This document shows, piece by piece, positions 1 through 8,552 of a stretch of DNA of 64,000 nt. The position numbers and the translations under genes were made by a program. The DNA comes from Phocaeicola sartorii JCM 17136 = DSM 21941 (GTDB lineage: Bacteria > Bacteroidota > Bacteroidia > Bacteroidales > Bacteroidaceae): the NCBI RefSeq assembly GCF_000614185.1, contig NZ_BAKM01000002.1:172350-236349 (forward strand). The letters run 5' to 3'. The stretch's first letter is position 1. Every line of letters begins with the position of its first letter. A model generated the notes under the pieces. That model had not been told where the DNA came from. It saw only the letters and a program-made list of their open reading frames with translations, and searched no databases.

Positions 1-1163
1 CGCGCCTTCCTTACCATGTTGGGTATCATCATCGGTGTGGCATCGGTCATCGCCATGCTTGCCATCGGGCAGGGTTCTAAAAAGAGCATCCAGCAACAAA
101 TCTCAGAGATGGGCTCGAACATGATTATGATTCATCCGGGGGCGGAGATGCGTGGAGGTGTCCGTCAGGACCCTTCAGCCATGCAGACACTGAAACTGGA
201 AAATTATGAGAAGTTGAGCGAAGAGTGTACGTACCTCTCCGGCATCAGTCCCAATGTTTCTTCCTCGGGGCAACTCGTTGCGGGGGCCAACAACTACCCG
301 TCTTCGGTGAGTGGGGTAAGTATGGATTATCTTACCATACGTCAGCTCACTGTGGAGCAGGGGGAGATGTTTACCGAGAATGACATTCGTACGGCAGCCA
401 AGGTCTGTGTCATCGGTAAAACCATTGTCGATAATCTTTTTTCCGACGGCTCGGACCCGATAGGGAAAGTGATCCGTTGCAACCAGATCCTTTCCGGGTA
501 ATCGGTGTGCTGAAGTCAAAAGGGTATAATTCTATGGGTATGGACCAGGATGATGTGGTGCTGGCTCCTTACAGTACGGTGATGAAACGATTGCTGGCAC
601 AGACTTACTTGAGTGGAATTTTCGCTTCGGCCCTGACAGAAGATATGACCGATGAGGCTGTAGATGAAATTACGACCATTCTGCGCCGTGAACATAAACT
701 GAAAGGAACGGATGATGATGACTTTACCATCCGCACCCAGCAGGAACTGAGCAGTATGCTCAATACTACAACAGACCTGATGACCACGCTGTTGGCTTGT
801 ATTGCCGGCATTTCTCTGGTAGTCGGAGGTATCGGTATCATGAATATCATGTATGTATCTGTAACGGAGCGTACTCGTGAGATCGGTCTGCGTATGTCGG
901 TCGGAGCGCGGGGAGTCGATATTCTGAGCCAGTTTCTGATAGAGGCTATCCTGATCAGCATTACGGGTGGTTTGATAGGAGTGATTATCGGTTGCGGAGC
1001 CAGCTTTATGATTAAGGCGATAGCGCATTGGCCTGTATTTATCCAGCCTTGGAGTGTGTTGCTTTCATTCTTGGTATGTACCGTTACCGGTGTGTTCTTC
1101 GGATGGTATCCGGCAAAGAAGGCCGCAGACCTTGATCCGATAGACGCTTTGCGTTATGAATAA
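1..1163 (+). CDS. MacB-like ABC transporter permease, 5' partial, frame interrupted
   Basis: Inner-membrane permease of a MacB-type ABC exporter. These work with an ATPase and a periplasmic adaptor to export peptides, lipoproteins or drugs. The window opens inside the first membrane helix (RAFLTMLGIIIGVASV), so the start and the ATPase lie outside. A periplasmic MacB core follows, then the FtsX-like C-terminal helices, which include LVVGGIGIMNIMYVSVTERT. The frame breaks at 489-490: CC before TTT should be CCC, which would read ...QIPFRVIGVLKSKG, a normal MacB stretch. One restored base joins the two halves. The gene ends just upstream of a sensor kinase gene, as is common for MacB-type exporters in Bacteroides. 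The substrate cannot be told from sequence. Confidence 0.85.
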
Positions 1164-1242
1164 GGATGAAAAGGAGATTCCTGTTCAACAGTTTCTTATG
1201 GAATAAGAGGCATGGAAATCTTATTTATAATCTAATCTTTCT

Positions 1243-1250
1243 TATCTTTG
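1243..1250 (+). promoter_or_regulatory. -7 box (TATCTTTG) for the sensor kinase
   Basis: Perfect Bacteroidetes -7 element. I see no good -33 TTTG about 20 nt upstream. Its last base is 6 nt before the ATG at 1256, so a transcript from it would be nearly leaderless. Confidence 0.5.
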
Positions 1251-1255
1251 CCTGT

Positions 1256-2312
1256 ATGAAACATTTATTTTCACAGCGACATTTTTTAGAACTGAGTATC
1301 CATATTGTCAGCTGGCTGCTCATTTTTGGCTTTCCGCTTGTATTCATGGAGCGTGGAAGTGGCTTCAATCCAGCCCAATTCTTGAGGCATAGTTGTGTTC
1401 CTTTGTGCTATTTTATTATCTTCTATGTCAATTACTTATGGCTGGTTCCCCGCTATATGTTCATGGACGAAATGCGTAAGTATATTCTGAGCGATGCCGT
1501 GCTGATACTTTGTCTGAGTATACTTCTTCATGTATTTCTGGAAAGTATAAGTACGCCTCCGCCCCCTGAGTTTGCGCGTCATATTCCACCTCGCTGGATA
1601 TTCTATGTGCGGGATATGGGGATGATGATTTTTGTCGCCGGATTGGGTGCGGCCATCCGTACCAGTCTGCGCTGGCGTCAGGCGGAAGAACGGTTGATAG
1701 AAACAGAGAGACAAAAGACGGAAGCGGAGCTGAAAAACTTGAAGAACCAGTTGAATCCTCATTTCCTGCTCAACACATTAAATAATATTTATGCTCTGAT
1801 TGCTTTTAACAGTGATAAGGCGCAAGAGGCGGTACAGGAGTTGAGTAAATTGTTGCGCCATGTGCTCTATGACAATCAGCAGACTTTTGTTCCGCTTGAA
1901 AAAGAACTTGATTTTATCCGTAATTATGTAGCACTGATGCGTATCCGTCTGCCACAGCAGGTAGAGGTGAGTGTGAATCTGGAGGCGGACTCCGGTGGTG
2001 CGTTGCGGATTGCTCCCCTTATTTTCATATCGCTGATAGAAAATGCCTTCAAGCATGGCATCAGCCACAGCCGGCAGTTTTATCAGCATCTCTATCTCCG
2101 GACATGCGGACGGTATGGTGAGGTGTGAGATTCTTAACAGCAACTATCCGAAGTCCGGACAAGATAAAAGCGGAAGCGGAGTGGGGTTGGAACAGGTGGG
2201 CAAACGGCTGGAACTGATTTATCCGGGACATTACGAATGGATAAAAGGGGTCAGTGAAAACGGACAGGTATATTCTTCTATATTAACCATACAGACTAAT
2301 AAAAGCTTATGA
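1256..2312 (+). CDS. LytS/YehU-type sensor histidine kinase, frame interrupted
   Basis: Membrane histidine kinase of the His_kinase (PF06580) family. Four hydrophobic segments cover roughly residues 10-130. The phosphoacceptor box is NPHFLLNTLNNIY with His169. The ATPase domain carries the N box (LIENAFKHGISHS) and a G box (SGSGVGLEQVGKRL). The start is set at 1256 and not at the earlier in-frame ATG at 1166, because a -7 box ends at 1250 and the extra 30 residues do not fit the family. The frame shifts at 2071-2072: removing one C gives HSGSFISISISGHADG, so this is the one clear base insertion in the window. The corrected length is 351 aa. The stop overlaps the response regulator start by 4 nt (ATGA), so the two are cotranscribed as a sensor-regulator pair. 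Confidence 0.85.
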
Positions 2313-3034
2313 TACTGAATTGCGCTATTGTCGATGACGAGCCGCTGGCTTTGGAATTGCTGAGAAGCTATGTGGAAAAAACATCTTTCCTCCGATTGGT
2401 AGGGAGGTACTCCAGTGCGGTGCAAGCTATGACGGAAATCCCTCTTCACGAGGAGGTGCATATCTTGTTCCTTGATATTCAAATGCCTGAGTTGAACGGT
2501 TTGGAGTTTTCACGTATGGTCAGCCCTGGAACAAGGATTATTTTTACGACCGCATTCGGACAGTATGCTTTGGACAGCTATAAAGTCAATGCCTTGGACT
2601 ATTTGTTGAAACCAGTCAGCTATGTCGATTTTTTACAATCAGTGAACAAGGCGATGCAATGGTATGAACTGAAACAAAAGGCGGATAATGGTATTGGTAC
2701 CGATGAATCGGAGAATTGTATATATGTAAAAAGTGATTACAAACTGATTCGGATTGCTTTAGACCGGATACTGTATATAGAAGGGTTGAAAGATTACGTT
2801 AAAATCCATGTGGAGGATGAGCCGAAAGCTGTCTTGTCACTGATCAGTATGAAAGCTATGGAAGAGAAGCTTCCTTCCAGTCGTTTCATTCGCGTACATC
2901 GCTCGTTTATAGTGCAAAAGAGTAAGATCAAGGTGATTGACCGGGGACGGATTGTTTTCGGTAAGGAGTATATTCCGGTCTCTGATAGTTATAAGCAGGA
3001 ACTGCAGACGTACTTGAGCGGTCATTCTGTTTGA
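2309..3034 (+). CDS. LytTR-family response regulator
   Basis: Cytoplasmic DNA-binding response regulator, 241 aa. The receiver domain (about 1-120) has the acidic pair in IVDDEP, phosphoacceptor Asp56 in LFLDIQMPELNG, and the conserved Lys in YLLKPVSYVDF. A LytTR DNA-binding domain follows (about 135-240), with ILYIEGLKDYVKIH and FIRVHRSFIV. It is the partner of the overlapping kinase. Given the MacB-like permease upstream, the pair may respond to an envelope stress or antimicrobial compound. That role is inferred only from gene order. Confidence 0.9.
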   Translation: MILNCAIVDDEPLALELLRSYVEKTSFLRLVGRYSSAVQAMTEIPLHEEVHILFLDIQMPELNGLEFSRMVSPGTRIIFTTAFGQYALDSYKVNALDYLLKPVSYVDFLQSVNKAMQWYELKQKADNGIGTDESENCIYVKSDYKLIRIALDRILYIEGLKDYVKIHVEDEPKAVLSLISMKAMEEKLPSSRFIRVHRSFIVQKSKIKVIDRGRIVFGKEYIPVSDSYKQELQTYLSGHSV

Positions 3035-3081
3035 AGAATGTGATATTTGAACGATAAAAGTAGATATTTTGTCGATATCTT

Positions 3082-3113
3082 TTTGCTAAAAAGAAATAAT
3101 CTTTTTATATTTG
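3082..3113 (+). promoter_or_regulatory. promoter of predicted small RNA 1
   Basis: -33 box TTTG at 3082-3085, 20-nt spacer, -7 box TATATTTG at 3106-3113. This is a textbook Bacteroidetes promoter. No open reading frame follows before a strong terminator, so it appears to drive a short noncoding RNA starting near 3118. Confidence 0.7.
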
Positions 3114-3117
3114 CAGC

Positions 3118-3229
3118 ATAGACAAGGGAAGTTGTGAAACTTCTTAATAGAATAGTTTAGTTAAGTCTAGTTTAGTTTTTGTGTTGTAAGTGCTCCCATC
3201 GTAAGCGAACGAATGGGAGCACGTTTTTT
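3118..3229 (+). ncRNA. predicted small RNA 1 (about 112 nt)
   Basis: A noncoding transcript is defined by a perfect promoter just upstream and a Rho-independent terminator at its 3' end. Predicted layout: a 5' hairpin with 6-bp arms (GAAGTT/AACTTC) and a GTGA loop; then an unpaired U-rich middle with repeated TTAGTT-like words; then the terminator stem. The layout resembles small RNA 2 at 4786-4877. No ORF of useful length lies inside. The targets are unknown. It could alternatively be a leader of the hemerythrin gene, but the terminator and that gene's own promoter argue against this. Confidence 0.6.
3190..3229 (+). terminator. Rho-independent terminator of small RNA 1
   Basis: Stem GTGCTCCCAT (3190-3199) with ATGGGAGCAC (3213-3222), extended by an inner CGT/ACG, followed by six T. 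Confidence 0.85.
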
Positions 3230-3321
3230 AGGTGCCTGTATGGGGCTGTCTCTGCAACAAATCCGGAGGTGGGTTGGGGCATTGACCGGTTTGAATGGAG
3301 ATTGCGGAATACAAAAGAAAA

Positions 3322-3337
3322 TACCTATTTATAGTGA
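3322..3337 (+). promoter_or_regulatory. TACCT-N6-AGTGA operator at the hemerythrin promoter
   Basis: TACCTATTTATAGTGA, centred 38.5 nt before the end of the -7 box, or about -42 from the likely start of transcription. That is the position of a class II Crp/Fnr activator. The same motif in near-identical geometry is at 4735-4750 and, on the minus strand, at 10889-10904. The regulator is not encoded in this window as far as I can see. Confidence 0.6.
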
Positions 3338-3368
3338 TTGATAACCCTGATGATTTTCCGTAACTTTG
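3337..3368 (+). promoter_or_regulatory. promoter of the hemerythrin-like gene
   Basis: -33 ATTG at 3337-3340, 20-nt spacer, -7 TAACTTTG at 3361-3368. The weak -33 element overlaps the end of the operator, as expected for an activator-dependent promoter. It predicts a leader of about 26 nt to the ATG at 3399. Confidence 0.7.
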
Positions 3369-3398
3369 TGCCCAAAAAGAGAAACAAAAAACATAACT

Positions 3399-4094
3399 AT
3401 GTATAAAACAAGTAAATATACTCCGGCGGACAAAATGAGTTATCTTATCTGCGATAATTATACATTGCTACAGGTAATGAGTCGTTTTGATCTTTCGTTG
3501 GGGTTTGGAGACAAGACAGTACAGGAGGTGTGCCGTGAAAATGGAGTGGACTGTCGTACTTTCCTTGCGGTGGTGAACTTCATGATTGAAGATAGCGACC
3601 GGATGGAGGATGATGTGAAGGATATTTCTATGCCTTCACTGATGAGTTATTTAAAACAGGCACATCATTATTTCCTTGATTTCTGTCTGCCTACCATACG
3701 CCGTAAACTGATAGAAGCTATAGACTGCTCTACGGAAAACGAGGTTGCGTTCCTCATTTTGAAATTCTTCGACCAGTACGCCGGAGAGGTGCGTAAACAC
3801 ATGGATTATGAAGATGTGAATGTGTTTACTTACGTAGAGAATCTGATGACCGGACGGGAAACGGGAGGATTTCGTATCTCGCAGTTTGCCCGCAGGCATG
3901 ACCAGATAGATGCGACACTGACCGAGCTAAAAAACATCATTATTAAATATTATCCGGCTAAAGGAAATAATCATTTGTTGAACGCCGTATTATTCGATAT
4001 ATTCAGTTGTGAGCAAGATTTGGCATCCCATTGCCGTGTAGAGGATTACTTGTTTGTGCCTGCTGTGCGCAGGCTGGAAAAGGAGGGGAAATGA
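3399..4094 (+). CDS. hemerythrin-like protein, possible iron-centre repair (RIC/YtfE-like)
   Basis: Cytoplasmic protein of 231 aa with a hemerythrin-like four-helix bundle able to bind a di-iron centre. Candidate ligands lie in HHYFLDFCLP, RKHMDYED, RRHDQID and ASHCRVEDYLF, which give the repeated His...His-x3-Glu pattern. Overall it resembles the ScdA/YtfE (RIC) family, which repairs iron-sulfur centres after nitric oxide or oxidative damage. The family assignment comes from motif layout, and the function is inferred. The start at 3399 is chosen because the promoter at 3337-3368 excludes the upstream ATG at 3366. Its stop overlaps the next gene by 4 nt. Confidence 0.75.
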   Translation: MYKTSKYTPADKMSYLICDNYTLLQVMSRFDLSLGFGDKTVQEVCRENGVDCRTFLAVVNFMIEDSDRMEDDVKDISMPSLMSYLKQAHHYFLDFCLPTIRRKLIEAIDCSTENEVAFLILKFFDQYAGEVRKHMDYEDVNVFTYVENLMTGRETGGFRISQFARRHDQIDATLTELKNIIIKYYPAKGNNHLLNAVLFDIFSCEQDLASHCRVEDYLFVPAVRRLEKEGK

Positions 4095-4702
4095 AACGGA
4101 CAGAACTAGTGCACGTTGCGGTGGCCGAAACTTCAGTCATTGTGCGTAGCGGACTTGTGGCTGTGCTGAGGCGCATGCCTGATCTTACAATACAGCCGGT
4201 GGAAATAACTTCCCTTGAAGGATTGCAGAATTGTATGCAGGGACGTCAGCCGGATATTCTAATTATAAATCCTGCATTCGGAGGGTGGTTTAATGTGGAT
4301 GAGTTTAAATCGAACTATCCACGGGCATCTACCAGGTGTGTCTCTTTGTTGTGCTCAGTCACGGACTCCAATTTGCTGAAAGGATACGATGAGGGTATCG
4401 CGCTGTATGATGATATTGAAGTTCTAAATAAAAAGTTAGTGGATCTGATGAATCTGGGTGTGGATGAGACAGATGGTGAACAGGAAACACTGAGCCAGCG
4501 TGAGAAAGAAATTATTTGTTGTGTGGTACGTGGAATGACGAATAAGGAAACGGCGGAAAAATTGTTCCTTTCCATTCATACGGTGATAACTCACCGCCGG
4601 AATATTGCGCGCAAGCTACAGATACATTCACCTGCCGGATTGACTATTTATGCTATCGTAAACAAACTGGTGGAACTAAGCGAGGTGAAGATGAGCTTAT
4701 AG
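4091..4702 (+). CDS. LuxR-type regulator with a degenerate receiver domain
   Basis: Transcription regulator of 203 aa. The C-terminal third is a clear LuxR/GerE helix-turn-helix (LSQREKEIICCVVRGMTNKE, then AEKLFLSIHTVITHRRNIARKL). The N-terminal half has the length and hydrophobic pattern of a receiver (VHVAVAETSVIVRSGL...DILIINPAFGG). It lacks the acidic pair, and the normal phosphoacceptor Asp is Asn in IINP. It therefore probably does not work by phosphorylation. It overlaps the hemerythrin-like gene by 4 nt and shares its promoter, so it likely takes part in the same response. It might regulate the neighbouring small RNAs, which is untested. Confidence 0.8.
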   Translation: MKRTELVHVAVAETSVIVRSGLVAVLRRMPDLTIQPVEITSLEGLQNCMQGRQPDILIINPAFGGWFNVDEFKSNYPRASTRCVSLLCSVTDSNLLKGYDEGIALYDDIEVLNKKLVDLMNLGVDETDGEQETLSQREKEIICCVVRGMTNKETAEKLFLSIHTVITHRRNIARKLQIHSPAGLTIYAIVNKLVELSEVKMSL

Positions 4703-4718
4703 TACCTATAAATAGTGA
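4703..4718 (+). promoter_or_regulatory. distal TACCT-N6-AGTGA operator of small RNA 2
   Basis: TACCTATAAATAGTGA begins directly after the stop codon of the LuxR-type gene. Its centre is exactly 32 bp, three helical turns, upstream of the proximal copy. Confidence 0.6.
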
Positions 4719-4734
4719 GTGGTAAGAGGCAGAA

Positions 4735-4750
4735 TACCTGAAAGAAGTGA
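4735..4750 (+). promoter_or_regulatory. proximal TACCT-N6-AGTGA operator of small RNA 2
   Basis: TACCTGAAAGAAGTGA, centred 38.5 nt before the end of the -7 box, exactly as at the hemerythrin promoter. The six central bases differ between copies while the flanking pentamers are kept, as expected for a dimeric binding site. Confidence 0.65.
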
Positions 4751-4781
4751 TTGTGGGGGTGCGTCCTAACCTCTATCTTTG
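4750..4781 (+). promoter_or_regulatory. promoter of predicted small RNA 2
   Basis: -33 ATTG at 4750-4753, 20-nt spacer, -7 TATCTTTG at 4774-4781. Confidence 0.75.
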
Positions 4782-4785
4782 CACT

Positions 4786-4877
4786 ATAAGTTAGTCATAT
4801 AGAAATTACGTAAACCACAAAGTTAGTTATTAGTTGAAAGTACTCTCTACGAAGTGATTCGTGGGGAGTATTTTTTT
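4786..4877 (+). ncRNA. predicted small RNA 2 (about 92 nt), Crp/Fnr-type control likely
   Basis: Short noncoding transcript between a good promoter and a perfect Rho-independent terminator. Predicted layout: a 5' hairpin closed by CTATA/TATAG; an unpaired middle rich in TTAGTT words; then the terminator stem. It contains no ORF. Two copies of the TACCT-N6-AGTGA motif precede it, the same motif found before the hemerythrin-like gene and pflB. The arrangement recalls enterobacterial FnrS, an FNR-activated small RNA, although there is no sequence link. Targets are unknown. Confidence 0.65.
4841..4877 (+). terminator. Rho-independent terminator of small RNA 2
   Basis: Thirteen-pair stem (4841-4853 with 4858-4870, two G-U pairs), GTGA loop, then seven T. 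Confidence 0.9.
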
Positions 4878-4947
4878 ATTAGTGAAGTCTCTACTCACAA
4901 TATTATGCTTTTTTATTTGCTTCGCTTCATAATTCGTTAGAAATCCC

Positions 4948-4979
4948 GTTGCTTTCTTAACAAATATCCTCTAACTTTG
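4948..4979 (+). promoter_or_regulatory. lutABC promoter
   Basis: -33 GTTG at 4948-4951, 20-nt spacer, -7 TAACTTTG at 4972-4979. The TACCT-N6-AGTGA motif is absent here. Confidence 0.65.
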
Positions 4980-5007
4980 TTATCCAGTATAGGACATATA
5001 TTAACTA

Positions 5008-5754
5008 ATGACAATGAAAGTAGGTTTATTTATTCCTTGTTATATCAATGCGGTATATCCGCAGGTAGGGATAGCCTCGTACAAACTGCTGAGAAGTCTG
5101 GGCGTAGATGTGGATTATCCGCTCGATCAGACTTGTTGCGGTCAACCGATGGCGAATGCAGGTTTTGAGAATGAAGCGGTAGATTTGGCCCGCCGTTTTG
5201 ACGAACAGTTCAAAAATTACGATTACATAGTGGGCCCTTCAGCTAGTTGCGCCGTATTTGTACGTGATAACTACGGTCGTCTTTTGAAGGAGGACAAGCA
5301 TCGGTGTGCCAGTGAAGGTAAGATATATGATATCTGTGAGTTTATCCATGATATAGTTAGACCTGCTTCGTTGAAAGCAAGGTTCCCGCATAAAGTAAGT
5401 CTGCAAAACAGTTGCCATGGAGTGAGACTGATGAAACTTTCTTCTGCCAGCGAACTTAATATTCCTTACTTCAGCAAACTGCGTGATCTGCTCTCTTTGG
5501 TGGAAGGGGTGGAAGTTGTGGAACCGGAACGCAAAGACGAATGTTGCGGTTTCGGCGGTATGTTTGCCGTAGAGGAAGATGCGGTATCCGTGCAGATGGG
5601 GCATGACAAGGTGATGCGTCATATCGCTACCGGTGCCGAATACATTGTGGGGGCCGACAGTTCGTGTTTGATGCATCAGAACGGCATCATTGCCCGTGAC
5701 AAGCTTCCTATCAAGACATTGCACATTGTTGAAATTTTAGCAGCAGGATTATGA
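5008..5754 (+). CDS. lutA: L-lactate utilisation protein LutA (Fe-S oxidoreductase subunit)
   Basis: First subunit of the LutABC (YkgEFG) iron-sulfur complex, which oxidises L-lactate to pyruvate. It is 248 aa with the two cysteine-rich CCG domains of the family: TCCGQPMANAG near residue 50 and DECCGFGGMFAVEE near 175. A later Cys lies in GADSSCLMHQNG. The start is either 5008 or the ATG at 5014 (MKVGLFIPCY), and the second matches relatives better. The stop overlaps lutB by 4 nt. Three contiguous lut genes behind one promoter make the operon assignment firm. The substrate is inferred from the family. Confidence 0.9.
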   Translation: MTMKVGLFIPCYINAVYPQVGIASYKLLRSLGVDVDYPLDQTCCGQPMANAGFENEAVDLARRFDEQFKNYDYIVGPSASCAVFVRDNYGRLLKEDKHRCASEGKIYDICEFIHDIVRPASLKARFPHKVSLQNSCHGVRLMKLSSASELNIPYFSKLRDLLSLVEGVEVVEPERKDECCGFGGMFAVEEDAVSVQMGHDKVMRHIATGAEYIVGADSSCLMHQNGIIARDKLPIKTLHIVEILAAGL

Positions 5755-7117
5755 GTACGAAACATTCAAAAGCGGCTGCGGAGTTTCTGAAAAACAAGAA
5801 ACAGGCCGCATGGCATGACGAAACCCTTTGGCTGGTCAGGGCAAAGCGTGACAGGTTGAGTAAAGAAGTTCCCGAATGGGAGGAATTACGTGATATGGCA
5901 TGTGCTACCAAACTATATAGTAACAGCCATCTGGATGAGTTGTTGGTGGAGTTTGAAAACAATGCGCGTGCTAACGGAGCCCATGTCTATTGGGCGAAGG
6001 ATGCGGACGAGTATTGCAATATTGTCTACAATATTCTGAACCAGCACGGGGTAAAGCATTTTATAAAGAGCAAATCCATGTTGGCCGAAGAATGCGAACT
6101 CAACCCGTTTCTGGAAAACAAAGGTATTGAAGTAGTGGAAAGTGACTTGGGAGAGCGTATCTTGCAATTGATGCATCTGAAACCGAGCCATATTGTATTG
6201 CCCGCCATTCATATCAAACGTGAACAGGTGGGTGAGCTTTTCGAGAAAGAGATGGGTACGGAGAAAGGAAACTTTGACCCTACTTACCTTACACATGCAG
6301 CCCGGAAGAGTCTCCGCCAGAAATTTATTCATGCTGAGGCGGCTATGACAGGTGCTAACTTTGCTGTAGCTTCTACGGGTGAGATTGTGGTATGCACCAA
6401 TGAAGGAAATGCGGATATGGGTACTTCCCAGCCCAAATTGCAGATTGCGGCTTTTGGTATGGAGAAAATAGTGCCGGACCGTGAATCATTAGGGTGTTCA
6501 CCCGTTTGTTGGCCCGTTCGGCTACAGGACAGCCCATTACTACATACACTTCCCACTACCGCAAGCCTCGTGAGGGTGGAGAATTTCATATTATTATTGT
6601 AGATAACGGACGTAGCAAGATACTGGCCGACCAAAAGCATATCAGGACTTTGAACTGTATCCGTTGTGGAGCCTGTATGAATACATGTCCTGTATATAGA
6701 CGTAGTGGGGGGTATTCTTATACTTATTTTATTCCGGGTCCTATAGGGATTAATTTGGGCATGCTGAAGGCACCGTTGCATTATCATGATAACGTGTCGG
6801 CTTGTTCTTTGTGTTATTCCTGCTCGTTTGTATGCCCGGCCAAGGTGGATTTGGCGGAGCAGATTTATCTGTGGCGCCAGGATTTGGATAAGTTGGGTAA
6901 GGCAGACCGGATGAAGAAAGTGATGTCTGGTGGCATGAAATACATGATGAACCGTCCTTCGGTATTCAATATGGCATTAAAATGGGCGCCATTAGCAAAC
7001 GGAATGCCTCGTTTCCTTATTTATAACGGACTGAACGACTGGGGTAAAGGGCGTGAAATGCCGAAATTTTCCAAGGAGAGTTTTAATGAAATGTGGAAGA
7101 AAGGTAAAGTGAAGTAA
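5751..7117 (+). CDS. lutB: L-lactate utilisation protein LutB, frame interrupted
   Basis: LutB subunit, carrying the two [4Fe-4S] ferredoxin motifs CIRCGACMNTCPVYR and CSLCYSCSFVCPAKVD near the C-terminus, behind an LUD-type domain. The frame breaks at 6492-6494, where GGG should be GGGG. Restoring one G gives ESLGVFTRLLARSATGQP and a 455-aa protein of normal LutB length. The interruption is most likely a sequencing error, since both ends of the gene and the neighbouring lutA and lutC are intact. It starts within the lutA stop and is followed 2 nt later by lutC. Confidence 0.9.
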
Positions 7118-7119
7118 TT

Positions 7120-7707
7120 ATGAGCAGCAGAGAAGATATATTGCAGAGCATCCGGCGTGCTACACATGTAAAATATGAGAGACCGGATTTAAAGCCGTTG
7201 GAAGATATGGCACTGACTTATCCCGGTAAGGTAGAACAGTTTTATCTCATCATGAAGCAGGTGGGAGGGGAGGCCGTTCTTTTGGAAAAAGAGGAGGATG
7301 TGAATGATTTCATTAAAAAAGCTTATCCGGAAGCCAAACGCATCGCTTCTAATCTGAAGAGTATTACTTGTGCGACATTTAATCCCGATGATGTGGAGGA
7401 TCCCGCAGAACTGAATGGGACGGATCTGGCCGTTATAGATGGAAAGATTGGGGTTGCGGAGAATGGTGCGGTATGGATAGAACAGGATGTAAAGCAGCGT
7501 GCCATTTATTTTATTGCCGAAAAATTGGTTATTCTTCTGGATAAGAATAAGATTGTGAACAATATGCATGAAGCATATAAGCTGATAGATACAGGCGGAT
7601 ATGGTTTCGGAACCTTTATTTCCGGTCCGTCAAAGACGGCCGATATTGAGCAGGCTTTGGTAATGGGTGCTCATGGAGCACGGGATGTGATGGTGGTGCT
7701 GATATAA
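7120..7707 (+). CDS. lutC: L-lactate utilisation protein LutC (LUD domain)
   Basis: Third member of the lactate oxidation complex, 195 aa, a single LUD domain. Typical stretches are GKIGVAENGAVWIE and GTFISGPSKTADIEQ with a C-terminal GAHGARDVMVVL. It begins 2 nt after the lutB stop and is closed by a terminator, so it ends the operon. Confidence 0.9.
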   Translation: MSSREDILQSIRRATHVKYERPDLKPLEDMALTYPGKVEQFYLIMKQVGGEAVLLEKEEDVNDFIKKAYPEAKRIASNLKSITCATFNPDDVEDPAELNGTDLAVIDGKIGVAENGAVWIEQDVKQRAIYFIAEKLVILLDKNKIVNNMHEAYKLIDTGGYGFGTFISGPSKTADIEQALVMGAHGARDVMVVLI

Positions 7708-7731
7708 ATGTATTTTTCTTCTAATATATAA

Positions 7732-7766
7732 AGGAGATGAGCTGAAAATCAAGGAACTCATCTCCT
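7732..7766. terminator. terminator between lutC and pflA (convergent)
   Basis: Ten-pair stem AGGAGATGAG (7732-7741) with CTCATCTCCT (7757-7766). AT-rich flanks lie on both sides, so it may serve both converging operons. Confidence 0.7.
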
Positions 7767-7803
7767 AATATTTATAAATGTTGTTAGACCGGAGCGGGTT
7801 TGT

Positions 7804-8532
7804 CTAGTTCAGATATACGGTATTGAAATACTCACTAAATAAAGTTTGGGCTGTTTCCAACTGTTCTGGCGTATTTTCTTTTATTCCGTTCAGTTTGTAT
7901 TCTTTTCCCATGGCTTCGTATTTGTGTACCCCTAATGTATGATAAGGTAGTATTTCCACTCTTTGAATCATTTGATAGTTCTTGAAGTGCTCTCCTAATG
8001 CCCGTATATCTTCTTCAAAGGAACTATAGCCCGGAACTAATACATAGCGCAACCAAAAAGGTTTCCTGTTTTTTTCAAGCCATCCGGCGGTACGTATGGT
8101 TTGTTCGTTGCTGCGTTCTGTCAGTTGCCGATGGCGCACATTATTAAATTCCTTGATGTCTAATAATACGAGGTCTGTCCATTGCAGCAGTTCCTCTACT
8201 TCCTCATTCCATATACTGCCATTGGTATCTATGCAGATGTGGATGCCTTGTTCTTTTAACCGCTGGAATAACGGAACCAGTGCTTTTGCTTGTAAGGTAG
8301 GTTCACCACCGCTGAAAGTCACGCCTCCTTTTTTACCGAAAAAAGCTTTCTGGCTGACAGCCATACGTACGATTTCGTCTATTGTCGTTTCCGTACTTTC
8401 CCCTTTGGTGTCAATTGTGTCGGGGTTGGCACAATAGAGGCATCGGAAATTGCATCCTTGTAAAAATACGACTAAGCGTAAGCCGGGACCGTCAAATGTC
8501 CCCATTGACTCGTAAGAATGTACTCTGATCAT
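7804..8532 (-). CDS. pflA: pyruvate formate-lyase activating enzyme
   Basis: Radical SAM enzyme, 242 aa, that places the glycyl radical on PflB. The cluster motif CNFRCLYC (CxxxCxxC) lies near residue 30, preceded by GTFDGPGLRLVVFLQG, and the GGVTFSGGEP SAM-binding motif near 90. It lies downstream of pflB on the same strand, about 68 nt away, with a hairpin in the gap. Expression is expected from the pflB promoter. Confidence 0.95.
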   Translation of the reverse strand: MIRVHSYESMGTFDGPGLRLVVFLQGCNFRCLYCANPDTIDTKGESTETTIDEIVRMAVSQKAFFGKKGGVTFSGGEPTLQAKALVPLFQRLKEQGIHICIDTNGSIWNEEVEELLQWTDLVLLDIKEFNNVRHRQLTERSNEQTIRTAGWLEKNRKPFWLRYVLVPGYSSFEEDIRALGEHFKNYQMIQRVEILPYHTLGVHKYEAMGKEYKLNGIKENTPEQLETAQTLFSEYFNTVYLN

Positions 8533-8552
8533 AATGGTTTGTCTTTAAACTG

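Noticed and set aside
489..503. Programmed ribosomal frameshifting in macB and other broken genes
   Set aside because: No slippery heptamer with a downstream pseudoknot recurs, and the breaks hit unrelated housekeeping genes at ordinary short runs.
516..1028. Long ORF antisense to macB
   Set aside because: Shadow of the real gene, with low-quality composition, no start signals and no family similarity.
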